DNA from: Clarireedia homoeocarpa
Taxonomy: Eukaryota > Ascomycota > Leotiomycetes > Helotiales > Rutstroemiaceae
Direction: 5' to 3'
Length of the DNA stretch: 64,000 nt
Assembly (NCBI GenBank): GCA_001465935.1
Contig: LNKV01000002.1
Coordinates: 620,001-684,000, forward strand
The notes under the pieces were generated by a model that saw only the letters and a program-made list of their open reading frames with translations, made no database searches and was not told where the DNA came from. Positions 11,731 through 24,249 of this stretch are shown in pieces. Each line of letters opens with the position of its first letter. Positions within the stretch are counted from its first letter, which is position 1. The position numbers and the translations under genes are program-made.

Positions 11731-12953
11731 AGGAGGAGGGGTAGATGGGAAAATGGGGCATTGTATGGAGTTCATTAAATAGGGCGTTCGCTGCGCATAA
11801 TGGAGATATCAATATTGTGCATTATTTGAGTGTTTGCATTTGTATGATCGGTTTCTTGACTGCGCAGATTTAGCTTCATTCCATCGTACGAGTATACTAG
11901 CACCGAAAACAAATCTCGACCCAAGAAACAGACCCTCGCTACTCGGTCCTCGGCCTACAAATACATATGTCCAAACACTGCGACACTTCGGCTTCGCCAT
12001 GGCATGACCTAAAAACCGCGTCCGTGGCAAAGAAGCCCCTTTATGCGGCCATCCTGCTATGTCCGAGCCCAAGTTGCGATCCATCCCAGTCTGTACGTAG
12101 GGAAGTAGGCACGGGTAGGCACGGCTATAAGCTACGGACGTAGCCGAACGGCTCACGAAATTGTGATTGGGTAATTGGGCTTCTGCAGCCGGATTACGAA
12201 AGGCGTTTGGGAGGGTCTCATTTGACTGGGGAGGTTAAACGGCATAGTGAACGGGACGTCACTGCACTGCACGGAGAACATTAATTTTGATAGCGGGAGC
12301 AATTAGGCCAAGTGGGCTCAGTGGGCTGTTGGATGGAGTCGGGTTTAGGATTTGGTAACACAATATCCGAGGTGCAACTACAAGTTGGGATTTTTTGGCT
12401 GGATTTTTTACTTGGCTTTAGGAGGCTGGGTACGGGGGTTGAATGTTGCTGTTGTTACCGTTATTGCCGTTGTTGCCGTTGTTGTTGGGTGAGTGGACAA
12501 GTTAATAGAAGACCAAAAGAATCTTCTTTGGCGTTCCTTACCAAGCAACTTGCATTTCTTTCTTCCTGCTACTACTGCAACTACTCTCACCAATATAGTG
12601 CCGCTTCAATGAATGGTTCAATGCATTGATCTTTGGTTTCTTAATTGCGATTACACATCATCGATTATAAATACGAAAAGGAAAAAGATTGTTTTTGCGA
12701 GCAGGGACGTCAAGGACGCAACTGTTTATATATTTCGAGGGTAGCTGGTGTGGTCCGAAAATACATTTTGTTGTATCAATTACATCAGGACTTGAGACGA
12801 GACCGTTGTGGTGATAAGACAGACAGACAGGCGATCACTCAATTGGCATTGACATCACCTCCTCGGACGAGCTCAGCTCAATTGGCTCCCCTCGAGCTTA
12901 TGCTCACAACCGCGCATTGACATCCACAACAACACAGCACCACCACCGCAATC
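11731..12953. other. Spacer between HAS1 and the MFS gene
   Basis: About 1.2 kb with the HAS1 3' region and the transporter promoter region. A short run of TTGCCGTTGTTGCCG-like triplets lies near 12.45 kb. I see no convincing gene. Confidence 0.6.
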
Positions 12954-15048
12954 ATGAACGAAGCCGATCGAGAAATCATCCGCAACGAGCGGGACGCCTC
13001 GCCCGAGCGATTCGCTGCTATCTCGCCCGCGCAATCACCAACCTCTCAACAACCCCGCCACCCCTCGCACGAAATCGAGCGCATCCCCACGACCTCCTCA
13101 ACCGCCAGCTCCGCCTCCACCGTATCTTCCATGCGCTCGCGTCCTACCATGTCGCGCGCTCCCACGCAGCGCGATCTAGAGCGCCACCCCACAGTGATCT
13201 CGCGCATCCAGACGGCGAAAAGCCAGCACACGGGGACCGTAGGACGCAGCACAACGGGCAGGAGCAGCAAAGCGGATCGCAAACCTTTGCCTGCGATGGG
13301 GCTGGGGAAACCATATCCGCCGCCGCTGCCAGAGCAGGAGGAGTATGTGGTGGAGTTTGATGGGCCGGATGATCCACTGCATGCGATCAATTGGCCAATG
13401 AAGAAGAAGTGAGTTTCTTTTCCCTCTCTTCCTTGCTCCACTGGAAATTGCAATTGGTTTGTTGGGCTGGAGAAGAACGTACTGACGAAGAAAAATAGGA
13501 TACTCACAGCAATAATGCTCGGTTACACTACTCTCGTATCGGCATTCACATCCTCGATCTTTTCTACGGCAACAAGAGCTGTAGCTGCACAATACCATGT
13601 TTCGACGGAAGTTGGATTGCTGGGTCTATCGTTCTATGTGTTAGGATTTGCGTTTGGACCGATATTGTGGGCACCATTATCAGAACTGAAGGGGAGACGA
13701 TTACCCATTGTTCTATCTATGTTCGGGTTTTCCATTTTCCAGGTTGCGGTTGCAGCCGCTAAGGATTTGCAAACTATTCTGATCTGTAGATTTTGGGGAG
13801 GTATGTTTATTTTCTTAGTTCTGGGCTCCTACCGAAGTTTCTCCCTTCGGAAGGAAAGCACTTGATCTTATAACGGACGGAAGACTAACACAAATATCAG
13901 GTATGTTCGGAGCAGCACCCCTCGCAGTCGTAGCAGCCGTATTTAGCGACATGTTCGACAATCGCACCCGTGGTCTCGCCATAACTGTCTTCAGTATGAT
14001 GGTATTTTCCGGTCCCCTCCTCGCCCCCTTCATTGGCGGCTTCATCGTAGAATCCTACCTCGGCTGGCGCTGGACCGAATGGCTCGTAGCCATCATGGGC
14101 TTCTCTGCCTTCTTCCTCGATCTCTTCTTCCTCTCCGAGACCTACCCTCCTGTAATCCTTATCAGCAAAGCCGAAGAACTGCGTCGCCGCACCAAAAATT
14201 GGGGCATCCACGCCAAGCAAGAAGAGATCGAAATCGACTTCCGCGAACTAGTAACCAAGAATTTCAGCCGACCTCTGCGTCTCCTAGCCACCGAGCCGAT
14301 TGTCTTAGCCCTTAGTATCTACATGGCCTTCATCTACGGGCTGCTCTACCTCTTTTTAACTGCCTACCCTATTGTCTTCCAGCAAATCCACGGCATGAAT
14401 GCCGGCGTCGGCGGCCTCCCTTACTTCGGTATGATCATCGGCATGCTCTGCGCTGGCATCTACGTCGTCCTTACCCAACCTTCCTACAACCGCAAACTCA
14501 CCGCTAACAACGGCATCCCCATTCCCGAGTGGCGTCTTCCGCCCGTCATTGCCGGCGGCGTCTCCTTCGCCTGTGGCCTCTTCTGGTTCGGCTGGAGCGG
14601 CTACCGCGCCGACATCCACTGGATCGTGCCCACACTTTCGGGTCTCATGACGGGTTTCGGCCTGCTGGCTATCTTCCTGCAAAGTCTCAATTACCTCGTC
14701 GATGCATATCTCATGTTTGCAGCATCAGCTATTGCGGCGAACACTCTGCTGAGGAGTCTGGCCGGCGCGGGCTTCCCGCTGTTTAGTCAGTATATGTTTA
14801 AGGCGTTGGGGGTTAATTGGGCGGGCACGCTGTTGGGTTGCGTGGCGTTTGTATTGGTGCCGATTCCGGTGGTGTTTTATCTTTATGGGGCGAAAATAAG
14901 GGAGAGAAGTGCGTTTGCGCCAACGAAGGTTATGGGGCCGGCGGCGGCGGCGGTGAGGGGGAGTGAGGATGGGGTTGTAGAGGAGAGTGGGAGTGGAAGT
15001 GGAATGGTGATGGGGGAGAAGACGAAGACGGGGGAGGATAATGTTTAG
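12954..15048 (+). CDS. MFS transporter, DHA1 (drug/polyamine:H+ antiporter) type
   Basis: Three exons, 12954-13408, 13499-13800 and 13901-15048, give 634 residues. Intron phases are consistent and the donors are GTGAGT and GTATGT. The N-terminal ~150 residues are cytosolic, Ser/Arg/Pro rich and disordered, ending with DDPLHAINWPMKKK, the PxNW-type lead-in of DHA1 antiporters of the Tpo1/Flu1 group. About 12 membrane segments follow. An A-like motif (APLSELKGRRLP) and the antiporter motif C region (FSGPLLAPFIGGFIVE, GWRWTEW) are visible. The family exports drugs, polyamines or toxic compounds across the plasma membrane in exchange for protons; the substrate cannot be read from sequence. The C-terminal tail is low-complexity Gly/Ser/Glu. 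No neighbouring biosynthetic genes suggest a cluster role. Confidence 0.9.
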
Positions 15049-16722
15049 GAATCTTGGCTTTGCTGCGCATTTGACGAACGAAGGGGGGGAGGAAGGTGTG
15101 GAATATATGTGATGAATGAATTCAGTTGAAGGAAGAAGGCAAACGGAAGAACAAAAGTCCTCTTGAGCGTTTCATTTTATTTAATGTCATCATGTTTTTC
15201 TTACAAAAGGAATGAATGAAGGAGAAAGAAAGAGGAAACATGATATCCAGGCAGGCGAGAGGAGGTTTTTTTTTCCTTCTTTGGCAGTCTGCTTTTGCTA
15301 TTTACTGGTTGGTTGGTTGGTGTGTTCAGTTTAGTGTTACAATAAAAAGAGACGAGGAAATGAAGAAAGGGAGGGAGGACGTGTTTGATTAGGAGCTTGT
15401 ACTGTATATAGTAGTAGGAAAGAAAAAGAAGAAAGAGGGAAGGAAGGAATAGATTAATGATAATGATGATTAAATATATATCTCTCTCTCAAAATCTACA
15501 TCTACCTATCTATCTATCTACTCACACAAAAATTCTGCGTCATAACATACATACATATCACACAACACAGCACAGCACGGCGCAAATGAATCCCAAGTCC
15601 ACTTCAACACACACACACACACATATGCACATCAGTTCCAGTCTCAGTTTCTCCAGTTTAAAATAAAACATTAGACGAATCGTCATAAGAATGGTTTTTT
15701 GTATCATACAATAACACACACACACACACACACACACGTACAGCCACGCCACTGTTCACCCCATCTGTATACCCCCTTCTGCCTCTTATTCTTACTCTTT
15801 TCATTTCTCTTTCTTCTCTGCTCCCCATATTGTAATAGTCCCTTTGTTTTCCATTCCATTCCCTTTCCCTTTACCTTTCCCTCCGAGACACAATCATAAC
15901 CCTCATCTTTTCCAACCGATCTATACGCAGCTATTCCCATCCACATCCACATCCACGTCCACATCCACATCCATATCCATATCCCCCTTCCTCCTTAGTC
16001 CACCCACCCGCGGCCTCCAATAACAAAAGAAAAGATAGCGAAGCATATAGCTCCATTGATAGTATCACCTTCCCTGTTTCCTTCCCTTCCCTCCATCCTC
16101 CGCTACAAGAAAACCCCCCCTATTTTCCCATCTCGAAAAGTTCCCCTTCCTAACAATGACGAGACGAGAAGTTCCATTTGAACACCATAATTCCGAAAAA
16201 CAGAAAAAAATCCAATTCCTAGTCCCAAAACAAAGAAAAAAGGAAAAAAAGAAGAAAAAACACCCTTCTGGTGTAAGCAGTAAAACGGTTTTGTATGGCT
16301 GTGCGATCTTGCTTTTCTGTGTATTCCGCGAGCTACTTGATGCCGAAGCTCTAGTACTAGTCACTAGTAAAGTAGAATATATATAAAATTTTGAGAAATC
16401 TTTTTCTGCCTCGTCCTCTTTGATGATCGAAATTTGAGGTTGAGGAGAAGAAAAACAGAAAAGGTTAAAAAGGTTTTTTCAGTGGTGTTTGAAATGTACG
16501 ATCAAAACAATATTGGCCACCATTGCTTGGTTTTATACACATTCCCCATCCAGATTGCCGCACTTTCCACGTAATGCAAATGAAAAATGAAAAAATTCCG
16601 AGGTTATCCCCAGAAAAGAGGCCGATTTTGATGGTCCTCGTACAACGAAATAACAAATAACACCAGTGCATTTTTGTCAAACAAAACGTTTTGACAGCAG
16701 AACGCCATTGAAGCCCCCCTCA
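15049..16722. other. Spacer between convergent genes
   Basis: About 1.7 kb between the convergent MFS and Flc-like genes, so it holds the 3' regions of both. It is rich in simple sequence: purine-rich runs, CA repeats at 15607-15622 and 15712-15737, a CCACAT hexamer tract at 15936-15985, and A-rich runs near 16.2 kb. No gene is seen. Confidence 0.6.
15936..15985. repeat. CATCCA hexanucleotide repeat
   Basis: About eight copies of CATCCA/CATCCG-like hexamers with a final shift to CATATC, in non-coding DNA. Confidence 0.85.
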
Positions 16723-19114
16723 TTAATGGTCATAACCTGCTCCACGCTGCCAAGGACTGCAAATGTGTTAGTTTCGAATAAATCAGCCGTGACATAATGC
16801 ATGCTTACCTAGCACTGGGTTGGTTCCTGCCGTAACCACCTGCCGGACTGCCACTATGTTGTGATCTATATCCTGACAGGTTTGATGTTGAAGAGTTGTC
16901 TCTGTATGGAGCTGGAGAAACATTATTTGATCTATCACTTCCATAGTTCATCAACGGGGCATTGCTGTTCTGATTCTGGTAGGTGTTCATTGGGCTATCT
17001 TGATAGTTCGGTGGTGGACCACGATTGCCGCTAGCTGGGAACAAAGGTACCGAAGGATCAACGGGAGAGCGAGGTGCATCCCTGACGGATGGTTCCGAAT
17101 CTCTATGAGTGTTGGCTGTCGAAGGTGGAAGCGGCATGTTCGCGGGGTTTCTCAAAGAATCCGAAGACCATGAATCGTCGTCGTCATCCAAGTCAAGGTT
17201 ATGCTTGTAGCCAGCCTTGTCTCCTCTCGCGGTAGCTCCCAATGCGTCCAATTCGGTAGTCAAGCCGGTTGCCGACTTGATGAACGAAGCACGGTCATCT
17301 GTCATGGGCAAGTAACGGCTGTCTGGGTTCTTGCGGACAAATGCGTAGATGGTAGCAATCAAGACAAGAATGAGGAGAACCAAAGAAAACACAGCATTGA
17401 TGATAAAGAGAAAAACACCCATAATTCCCGTGACCAAACCCGGTTGATTGAAGACATCGGTGAAAACAAGTAGGAAAATGGCGTTCAAGAAGTTAATTGC
17501 GAAGATTGCAATATTGAAAGCGTTAGTACTCTTGTCCATCCATGGTCGGATAACACTTGCAGCAATCAGAGCAGCTGCTTCGATCAGAAGGAGAGCAATA
17601 GCTTGAACTGTGCCCGTCTCCTGTGCGAATGCAACGAACATTCCCTTGATCACAATGTACACCAATGTGGGAAGGATGTAGTAGTAAGCGGTGGCTCTGA
17701 ATTGGACGTAGAGGAAACCCCATTTGTTAAGAGCCGATGGATCCGAGTATAGGATGTATGCTGGGTTCTTGTGCATCATCATAGATCGTTTGGCGATTCG
17801 AATAACCTTCATAGCTGCCCAGGCGAGCGTTCCGGTCATTCCGAAGAAAAAGAAGATGGCCAAAACAATCTCAGCTGGCGAATCATTTTGAGTAAATTCC
17901 CAGAGGCAAAGAATTGTCATTTGAGGATAACCAATTAGAACCATGCGGAACATGATACCCTTCAAAACGGTAAACCAGCCATTACGGAAGTCTAAGAACT
18001 TGTCTGACTTCATCCACTTCATTTTGACGGCAAACTCACAGAAGCCCTTGAAAAGAGCGACACAGAGGATGGTGAGAACAATAAAGATACAGAAGAAAGC
18101 GAGACCAGTCAAGAACAAGTTGGTGGACTCGATACCAGCGCGGAAAGCGACTCTCTTTATTCCTTTAACAGCGTATGTTCCGGTAGTGGTTGAAGTATCG
18201 GCTCGTTTGGTTAGAACCTCGTGAGCTCGAGTTAAGAGGTGAATAGTCGTCTCTACACTTCTCTTTCCCAATGATCGCTTTTCGACTTGAACGGATGTTG
18301 TCGTCAAGGTGTTGAGTAGAGTTGCGGGTGTACCACCAGTTGATTTCTGGTACCATGTTGCGATACTTTGCATGAAATCGACCTCAATTATACCCATACT
18401 CCAGTCAAAGTTCTGAGTCCATGATTGCACGATTGGTGGAAGAGGAACCGAAGTCAGACCAATGATGGCCTGGGCTTGGAAGTATCCGAAAAGAGATAAC
18501 GCGTTCGATGCGACGTGCGCGGCAGTATTCGAGTGTCCCAATCCAGAAGCCACAGCAGAAGCGACGAGAGCCAATCCAGCAATAACAGCAGTTGCCCATC
18601 CTACGCCCTTTTGGTCCACAGTCTTTCCGTTGGACAATTGAGCTTCTACACAGGCCAAGCTAGCACTAGAATCCGAGGTGCTGTTGATGAGGACTTTCAC
18701 GTTAGCATCAAGATCTGGAACTCCGTAAGCAATTGATGGAATTTGTTTAACAATGTCCGCCGTGACGCCGAGGTTGGATGAGATATCGATTTGACCAGTA
18801 CTCATAGGGCAAAGTCCAGTTAATCCAGAAGTACAAGGGTCAATGATCTTCTTCAAGAATACATATCCATAGGCTGAGACCTCAACATCGAAGCTGACAT
18901 TGCCCTGGATGGAGGAGACACCAACAACGTCGAACGTGAAGGTTAAGTTATCTGGCGTGAATACGACATCGAATAATGTCGCCGTGAAACTCGAATTGTC
19001 CTGGCACGCGTTCAGAGATTTCGATTCGATTAATCGTATTGCGGTAGTGTGTGAAATGAAAGTAAGGAAAGAAGTCAACAAGACCAAGGGCGATGACAAC
19101 AATGTCGGTCGCAT
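16723..19114 (-). CDS. Flavin-carrier (Flc) / TRP-like membrane protein
   Basis: Exons 19114-16809 and 16756-16723 give 779 residues. The start at 19114 gives a clear signal peptide (MRPTLLSSPLVLLTSFLTFI ...); a longer in-frame start at 19261 would bury it. The lumenal ML-like domain (about residues 25-165) has paired cysteines. About nine membrane segments of the fungal TRP/Flc family follow (for example WATAVIAGLALVASAVASGL and FLTGLAFFCIFIVLTILCVA), then a disordered Ser/Pro/Asn-rich tail with an acidic DLDDDDDSW patch. The first exon could stop at a TAA just after 16809, but that point is a perfect GTAAG donor, and a 34-base last exon gives the ending SPWQRGAGYDH. Yeast Flc proteins work in FAD import to the ER, cell-wall maintenance and calcium homeostasis; the exact role here is inferred. 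Confidence 0.88.
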
Positions 19115-19737
19115 ATTGAAAATAATGTATATTAAAAGGTGCCTTCGAGGCGTCGATGCAGAAGAATTGTGGAAACCGTAACACCCGATGCCTTTAATTG
19201 CTTGAACCTTTGTACAGGATGGAGGGGGGTTGTTCTCCTTTCGATATTGATCCGATCGCACTCCTTTGATTGAATGCTTCCAATGATGGAAGCGCTCTTC
19301 AATCTGTCGAGCGTGTTGGTCGATTTATCGTAACCGTATTAATCATTCATACGCGACAATTACTCTGATTTCCAAAAAGTCGATGCGATCTATTAGTTGT
19401 TCGTAAAAGGAAGAAAAGGGTGGTGGTAGTGGTTGGAGTTAGCGACCGTGAGAAGGGTTGTTGATGGGGGGGGAGGGTTTGCAGATCGGTGAGTATTCCA
19501 GCTCACGAACGAGTAACGAGGGGAATTGGTCTGCGAAAGGGAATTCGATGACGATGGACTTGGGATTGGAGGAACGAAAGTAGGTCAACAACGAGGTTGG
19601 GTCTGTTGGTGGTCTCGAAGGTTTGGGCGGTGGTGGGTTGAGGAGTGTTTTTGTGAGAAAAGGTTCGAAAGAGGGAAATGAGATTAGGATTGAGGGAGGG
19701 TGGAGGCGGAGGCGTAGTCGGATTATGGGTGCGTAAG

Positions 19738-19800
19738 GGTGCAGGTGCGCGTGCAGGTGCAGGTGTGGGTGCAGGTGTGGGTGTGGGTGCAGGTGTGGGC
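19738..19800. repeat. GTGCAG/GTGGGT hexamer-type repeat
   Basis: Alternating GTGCAG and GTGTGG-like units over about 60 bases; translated it yields an artificial Gly/Ala/Val run. Confidence 0.85.
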
Positions 19801-19904
19801 TACGGGACTGTAGTATTGATATTGGATTGGAGTATTTCGGAAGTCAGGGAAGGTCGTAAGGGAAGAGGGAAGAGGGACTTCGTGCTTTGGCTCTCGTTTG
19901 GGGA

Positions 19905-19978
19905 GTGGTTTGGAGTGGTTTTGAGTGGTTCGAGTGCTTTTGAGTGGTTCGAGTGGTTCGAATGGTTCGAGTGCTTTT
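19905..19978. repeat. GAGTGGTT(C) repeat
   Basis: Eight or more copies of GAGTGGTTCG/GAGTGGTTTT-like units, about ten bases each, with point variants (GAATGGTT, GAGTGCTT). Confidence 0.85.
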
Positions 19979-20484
19979 CAGTTGCCGTGCTGGTCCTCTT
20001 TTTTAATGCAGATGGGCGAGGAATGGAGAAAGAGCCTGGGCACCAATTATTTGCGATTCTTTCGAGTCTTGGGAACGCTTTTCTCGTATCGCTCTACCAG
20101 CGAAGTCGCCGTCGTCGTAATGAAAGAATGTCTCTCGTGAGTCTCTCGTGAGTCTCTCGTGAATGAATGAATGAATAGATAGATGGATGAATAATCAAAT
20201 CAAAGCCTTGGGTAAGAGTGGTAGGTGGCTGAGCCGCCGGCAATCATTTGAGTTTGTCCTTTGTACTTTGCAGATAGAAGTGCTTCCCGTAGAAGTGCTT
20301 GCCGGAGGATTTGGTCTTATTGGAGTCAGACGAAAAGCGAATACGGCAATTTCGACTTTGGGATGAAATGCTCATATGTCGCTTGGTTGCTTCACGTCAA
20401 GACAGCGGGTTTGGTGGTTTATGCTTTGTTTGTGAATGAACGAATAATGAATCGGAAAGCGGAAGGGCTGGATGGATGGGATGA

Positions 20485-20580
20485 TGAGTGGATGGCTTGA
20501 TTGAGTGGATGGCTTGCTTGAGTGGATGGCTTGCTTGAGTGGATGGCTTGCTTGAGTGGATGGCTTGCTTGCTTGATTGA
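20485..20580. repeat. GAGTGGATGGCTTGCTT tandem repeat
   Basis: Five copies of an about 20-base unit, GAGTGGATGGCTTGCTT plus spacer, decaying into a GCTT/GATT tail. Confidence 0.88.
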
Positions 20581-20815
20581 TTGATTACCGGAACGATACG
20601 GTTGCTATATCGAGCGACCAGGACTGGATTGAGTCGGAAGAATCTCTTGTTTGTATGTAGATTCCAGGGGCTAATATTGGCAGGGAAAGTCGGACCAAGA
20701 GGTATCGGGGCGCGCAAGGAGATCCGAGGACTGTATTTTGAGAAGTTGAGAAGTTGAGCAGTTTCGCCATTTAAGTTACTTGTACACAGCCAATGATACT
20801 TGATACTTTAACGGC

Positions 20816-20880
20816 TGAGTGGATGAGTGAGTGGATGAGTGAGTGGATGAGTGAGTGGATGAGTGAGTGGGCGAGTGAGT
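20816..20880. repeat. GAGTGGATGAGT 12-base repeat
   Basis: Five to six near-identical 12-base units (GAGTGGATGAGT) directly adjoining each other. Confidence 0.9.
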
Positions 20881-21535
20881 AAAAGAAGAAAGACAGAAGC
20901 GTCTGCAAACAGTTTTCCAACGTCGTCTCTAATGCCATCACATTGCATCATGGAAAAGAACTAGTCACTCTACTTTGTACAACTTATTCCCACTTCCCTC
21001 CCAGTTTCCCCATCAACCAGCCAATTCCTTCTCAGCCTTCTCTCCTCGTCTCCATGTTGTGTCCGTATCCAGAATGTGGAATGTGGAATGTGGAATTGCG
21101 ATTCACAATCCTAAAAAGCTTGTATGAGCGACAAGCGTACACTTCCTTTGTCCACTTGCTTGTCCTTCGTTTTCGCAGCACAGCCTCCCTATCAAACAAG
21201 GATTTCGTCCGCTCTGCTCTCTGCGACTTCGTGTCATCTCAAGCCCTCAGAAATGCCGCCGGTCGTTCTGAGACAAAGAATGACCACTGGCCACGAGTCC
21301 GAGTCCCGGCAAAACGAACCTTTTTTCTCCTTTCCCTCTCTCTTCGTTCCTTTCCAGTCCACAAAGCAACTTACCAAGTATCTTGAGCATCTTTGCCCTG
21401 CTTGGCTGCATAAACGACTCGTTGCTATTCCTGATTTCAACGTCGATGCTAACTGCTCTGGGTGTTGATCGTTGCGAAATCTGGGAAGCACCACCAGATG
21501 ACCAAAGTCGTAACGACACTACTAACATCCTGAGC

Positions 21536-21661
21536 AAGAAAAGAGTTACGAAGAAAAGAGTACAGAAAGAGTACAAAAAAGGTACGAAGGAAAAGAGTAC
21601 AAAGCAAAAGAGTACCATGTACTCTTTTCTGTACTCTTCTCTGTACTCTTTTCTTCCGTAC
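21536..21661. repeat. Large imperfect hairpin with repeated AGAGTAC arms
   Basis: The left side has repeated AAAAGAGTAC motifs and the right side has their complements, GTACTCTTTT. The centre is a perfect 10-base stem, 21606-21615 against 21619-21628, around a 3-base loop. Outer copies on each arm extend the pairing with small bulges out to about 21581 and 21661. Confidence 0.8.
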
Positions 21662-22339
21662 ATATCCAACTCCCCCGTCACATCCAATTTCATCCTACCG
21701 GCACTCTATTCCCAGACCCAGCATTTAGCTTGCCCGCCAGTCAGCAACTCTCCAATCCCTCCAATCCCTCCATTTCATATTCTCGATTCCCAACCTTGGC
21801 TCCTAGCCCCTCGTGCCAATACTTGTATTCACACAATGCATGAATAATCCGTTCGTCATAACTTACATGTTCCGCCAATGTCGGTCTCAGTGTCAGTCTC
21901 AGTCTCAGTCTTAGTCCCGGTATCGTCTCTTGGAACTCGCGTGCTGATCAAACGCCGACCCAAATATGAGATAGGGCAAGGCAAGTTCAAACGAACATTG
22001 TATCAAATACATATATCATAACATCATCACCAGCACCAGCACCGCAAACATCAAGGGTACGATCTACAAGGTGATGTACTTGTACCAGATCTGCAAAAAT
22101 CTAAAACATAGTACTTGAAAGACTTTTTTTTATAAGTCCACGCTCAAAAATTCCCATCTCTTTCTAACGGCCTGATTATTGCCCTCTTTGCTACTAGCCA
22201 CCCACCCATCCTTTCGACCACCCGCCGGCAAAGTCAATAAGCCAGGCGTCGTCACTCGGGTCGATAGTTACATTAGACGCCTTCCCCACCTCCCCCAAAC
22301 TACTCCAACCGCATACATCTCATCCACAGTCTCGCGCAT

Positions 22340-23171
22340 TTAATTTGCCCACTTCCGTCTCATTTCCTTTGCTAGAGCAGATACATCCACATCGCGTAAG
22401 GTGCCGCCGTAGACGCCAGACTCGATAAAATCATGTAGCAGTCCGATGATGGCTCCCCAGTCGGCGTGTCTGATATATCCTTGAAGTCATGGGATGCGAA
22501 TGACTTGCGCGCGAGCATCAATGTTAACCTCTCATATCTTATTTGCGCTAACTAGCTCTTGTCTAAGATCTGGGTCTTGAAGTCCTGCTCTGTGAGCCTT
22601 GCACAGCATAGTTTGAGAGCCGACCTAAACTTTGCTAAAGGTATCATTCCCGCTGATAAAGACATATTGAATGATGAACTCTCTGGAAGGATACTGAGGA
22701 ATCATACTATCAGCTTACAACCCGGTCTCAATCAGGATCCGGACCAATGTCTGGGAGCGAGATTGCGTCGTCTAGGATTATAGGGAAAATACGGCTTGAT
22801 TATCGACGGTCTAGAGGCGAAAGTTGAGAGTCTCGGGATAGAGATGCGAGTGCAAGTCTTAATCGGAGGGGATGGAAACAGACAGTAGTGGTGGCGTTAC
22901 CTGTGAGAAGGGAACCTTTCCAACGTCAAGGATAACATTGGAGACCTCATTCACGAGCTCATCGTAAACTTCGTCGTTGGCAGTGACAGCTTGGTTGAAA
23001 AGGCGGATCAACCGATCTTCAATTTAAGTTTCGTGCTGCCAAGTGCCATTTACTGGGCAGGAGGAGCTTACGAAGAGTGAAACCGTCATGCGTTTGCCGT
23101 TGTATGCAAAAAGTGATGTCGGCGCCTTTGTCGTCTCCAGCGTTGATACACACGACCTGGAATTCGCCACA
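22340..23171 (-). CDS. Possible multi-exon gene, unrecognised, perhaps degenerate
   Basis: Minus-strand blocks that read like protein and can partly be spliced in phase. Block 23171-23072 reads CGEFQVVCINAGDDKGADIT and onward. A 55-base intron (GTAAGC ... GAAG) joins it to 23016-22921 (RLIRLFNQAVTANDEVYDEL, then VSNVILDVGKVPFSQ), which ends at a GTAACG donor and can continue as TTQSRSQTLVRILIETG. A final block, 22479-22340, reads YIRHADWGAIIGLLHDFIES and ends KEMRRKWAN-stop. The middle exons between about 22.5 and 22.75 kb cannot be joined cleanly, and no start exon is certain (candidate ATGs lie near 23.38-23.5 kb). I do not recognise the family. It may be a real gene with poorly resolved introns or a decaying copy. 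Confidence 0.35.
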
Positions 23172-23940
23172 CTGCTCGTAAGTCGCCCATTGCATAACTC
23201 AGTAATTGCTGTATACTTTGGGGTTAATGTTGATATCAGCATGTGATTGGATACTGGACGGGGGTGTGGTGTGGCAAGGCTATTTTTAGAAATCTTTCTT
23301 TTTCCATGTTGGATATGCACCAGAAGAGGAACTTGGTCACGCGCGTTTGCCTCTTGGTTGGAACGATGTGGTCTGGGGAATGCATCTTGATAGTCGGGTA
23401 TAGTGAGTATCTCGTGGTGCATTAAGGTTGTCGACGACTGGAATAGTTTGTTACTGAGATGGCTACGAATATGCGCATTCATAGCAATACTTCCTTTCAG
23501 GAAAGCAGAGCAAGCGGCTAGGCAGGGCACGGCACGGCACGGCATATCTGGAAAATACTTTTTTTTTCTAATTCCGATCCCGGTATCTATTCATATTTGT
23601 CCTGAGTTGGATGTATAATTATTGCGGCTGTATAACATAGCATTCCATACATGCATGCATACCGAGGCCCAGGCATATCAGCCGCATGAGCTAGCTGACT
23701 GCATTCATTGTGTATAACCGAATTTGGTACCCAAGGCGAGCGAGCAGACGGCATTGCTGCGCTGATTATATGAGAGAGAAGTCTTCATCTCACTTAGTCT
23801 TGCTTTCGGGGACAGCAAGAGTAGTAGTGACTAGTGAGTGCTCCTCTCATCGTGTGTGGAGACAGCCAGGTAACCAACAACAACCTATTCATGGAAAAGG
23901 GTGAGTTACTTGGGTTGACGCTTTCTTCATTGGAAGATCA

Positions 23941-23996
<56 letters not shown>

Positions 23997-24249
23997 TTTA
24001 GGCATAGATGATGTTGCTCAATTGTGCATCACAATTCTGTTCTCTTTTGCAAGATGTCAGGAGAAACACACTTGAACAATATTACCTCTACCTGTCTGGA
24101 GTAGTTCTCAGAATATCCATACTATCCATCTATCCCACATGCGCCTTCAATTCGATGAGATCCAAATCCTCGCTCCTCCTCCAATAAACAAACCTCCACC
24201 CAGCCATCCCCCGTCTAAACACCCTCCCTCCCTCCCTAGCACCTCCGCC
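23172..24249. other. Spacer with long TG repeat
   Basis: About 1.1 kb between the unrecognised coding blocks and the 3' end of the thioesterase gene. It may include the first exon of the former (open frame up to about 23.54 kb). It also holds a CACGG-like run near 23.53 kb and the TG repeat at 23945-23995. Confidence 0.5.
23945..23995. repeat. (TG)n microsatellite
   Basis: Uninterrupted TG dinucleotide repeat, about 25 copies, likely to vary in length between isolates. Confidence 0.95.

Larger units (their letters stand above)
19115..22339. other. Repeat-rich spacer
   Basis: About 3.2 kb upstream of the Flc-like gene. It holds several short tandem repeats (19738-19800, 19905-19978, 20485-20580, 20816-20880), a large imperfect hairpin (21581-21661) and a TCAGTC run near 21.89 kb. 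Open frames here are repeat-derived or lack any recognisable domain, so none is called. Confidence 0.6.

Noticed and set aside
23945..23995. TG repeat as a possible recombination or telomere-like signal
   Set aside because: It is a plain dinucleotide microsatellite without fungal telomere repeats (TTAGGG).
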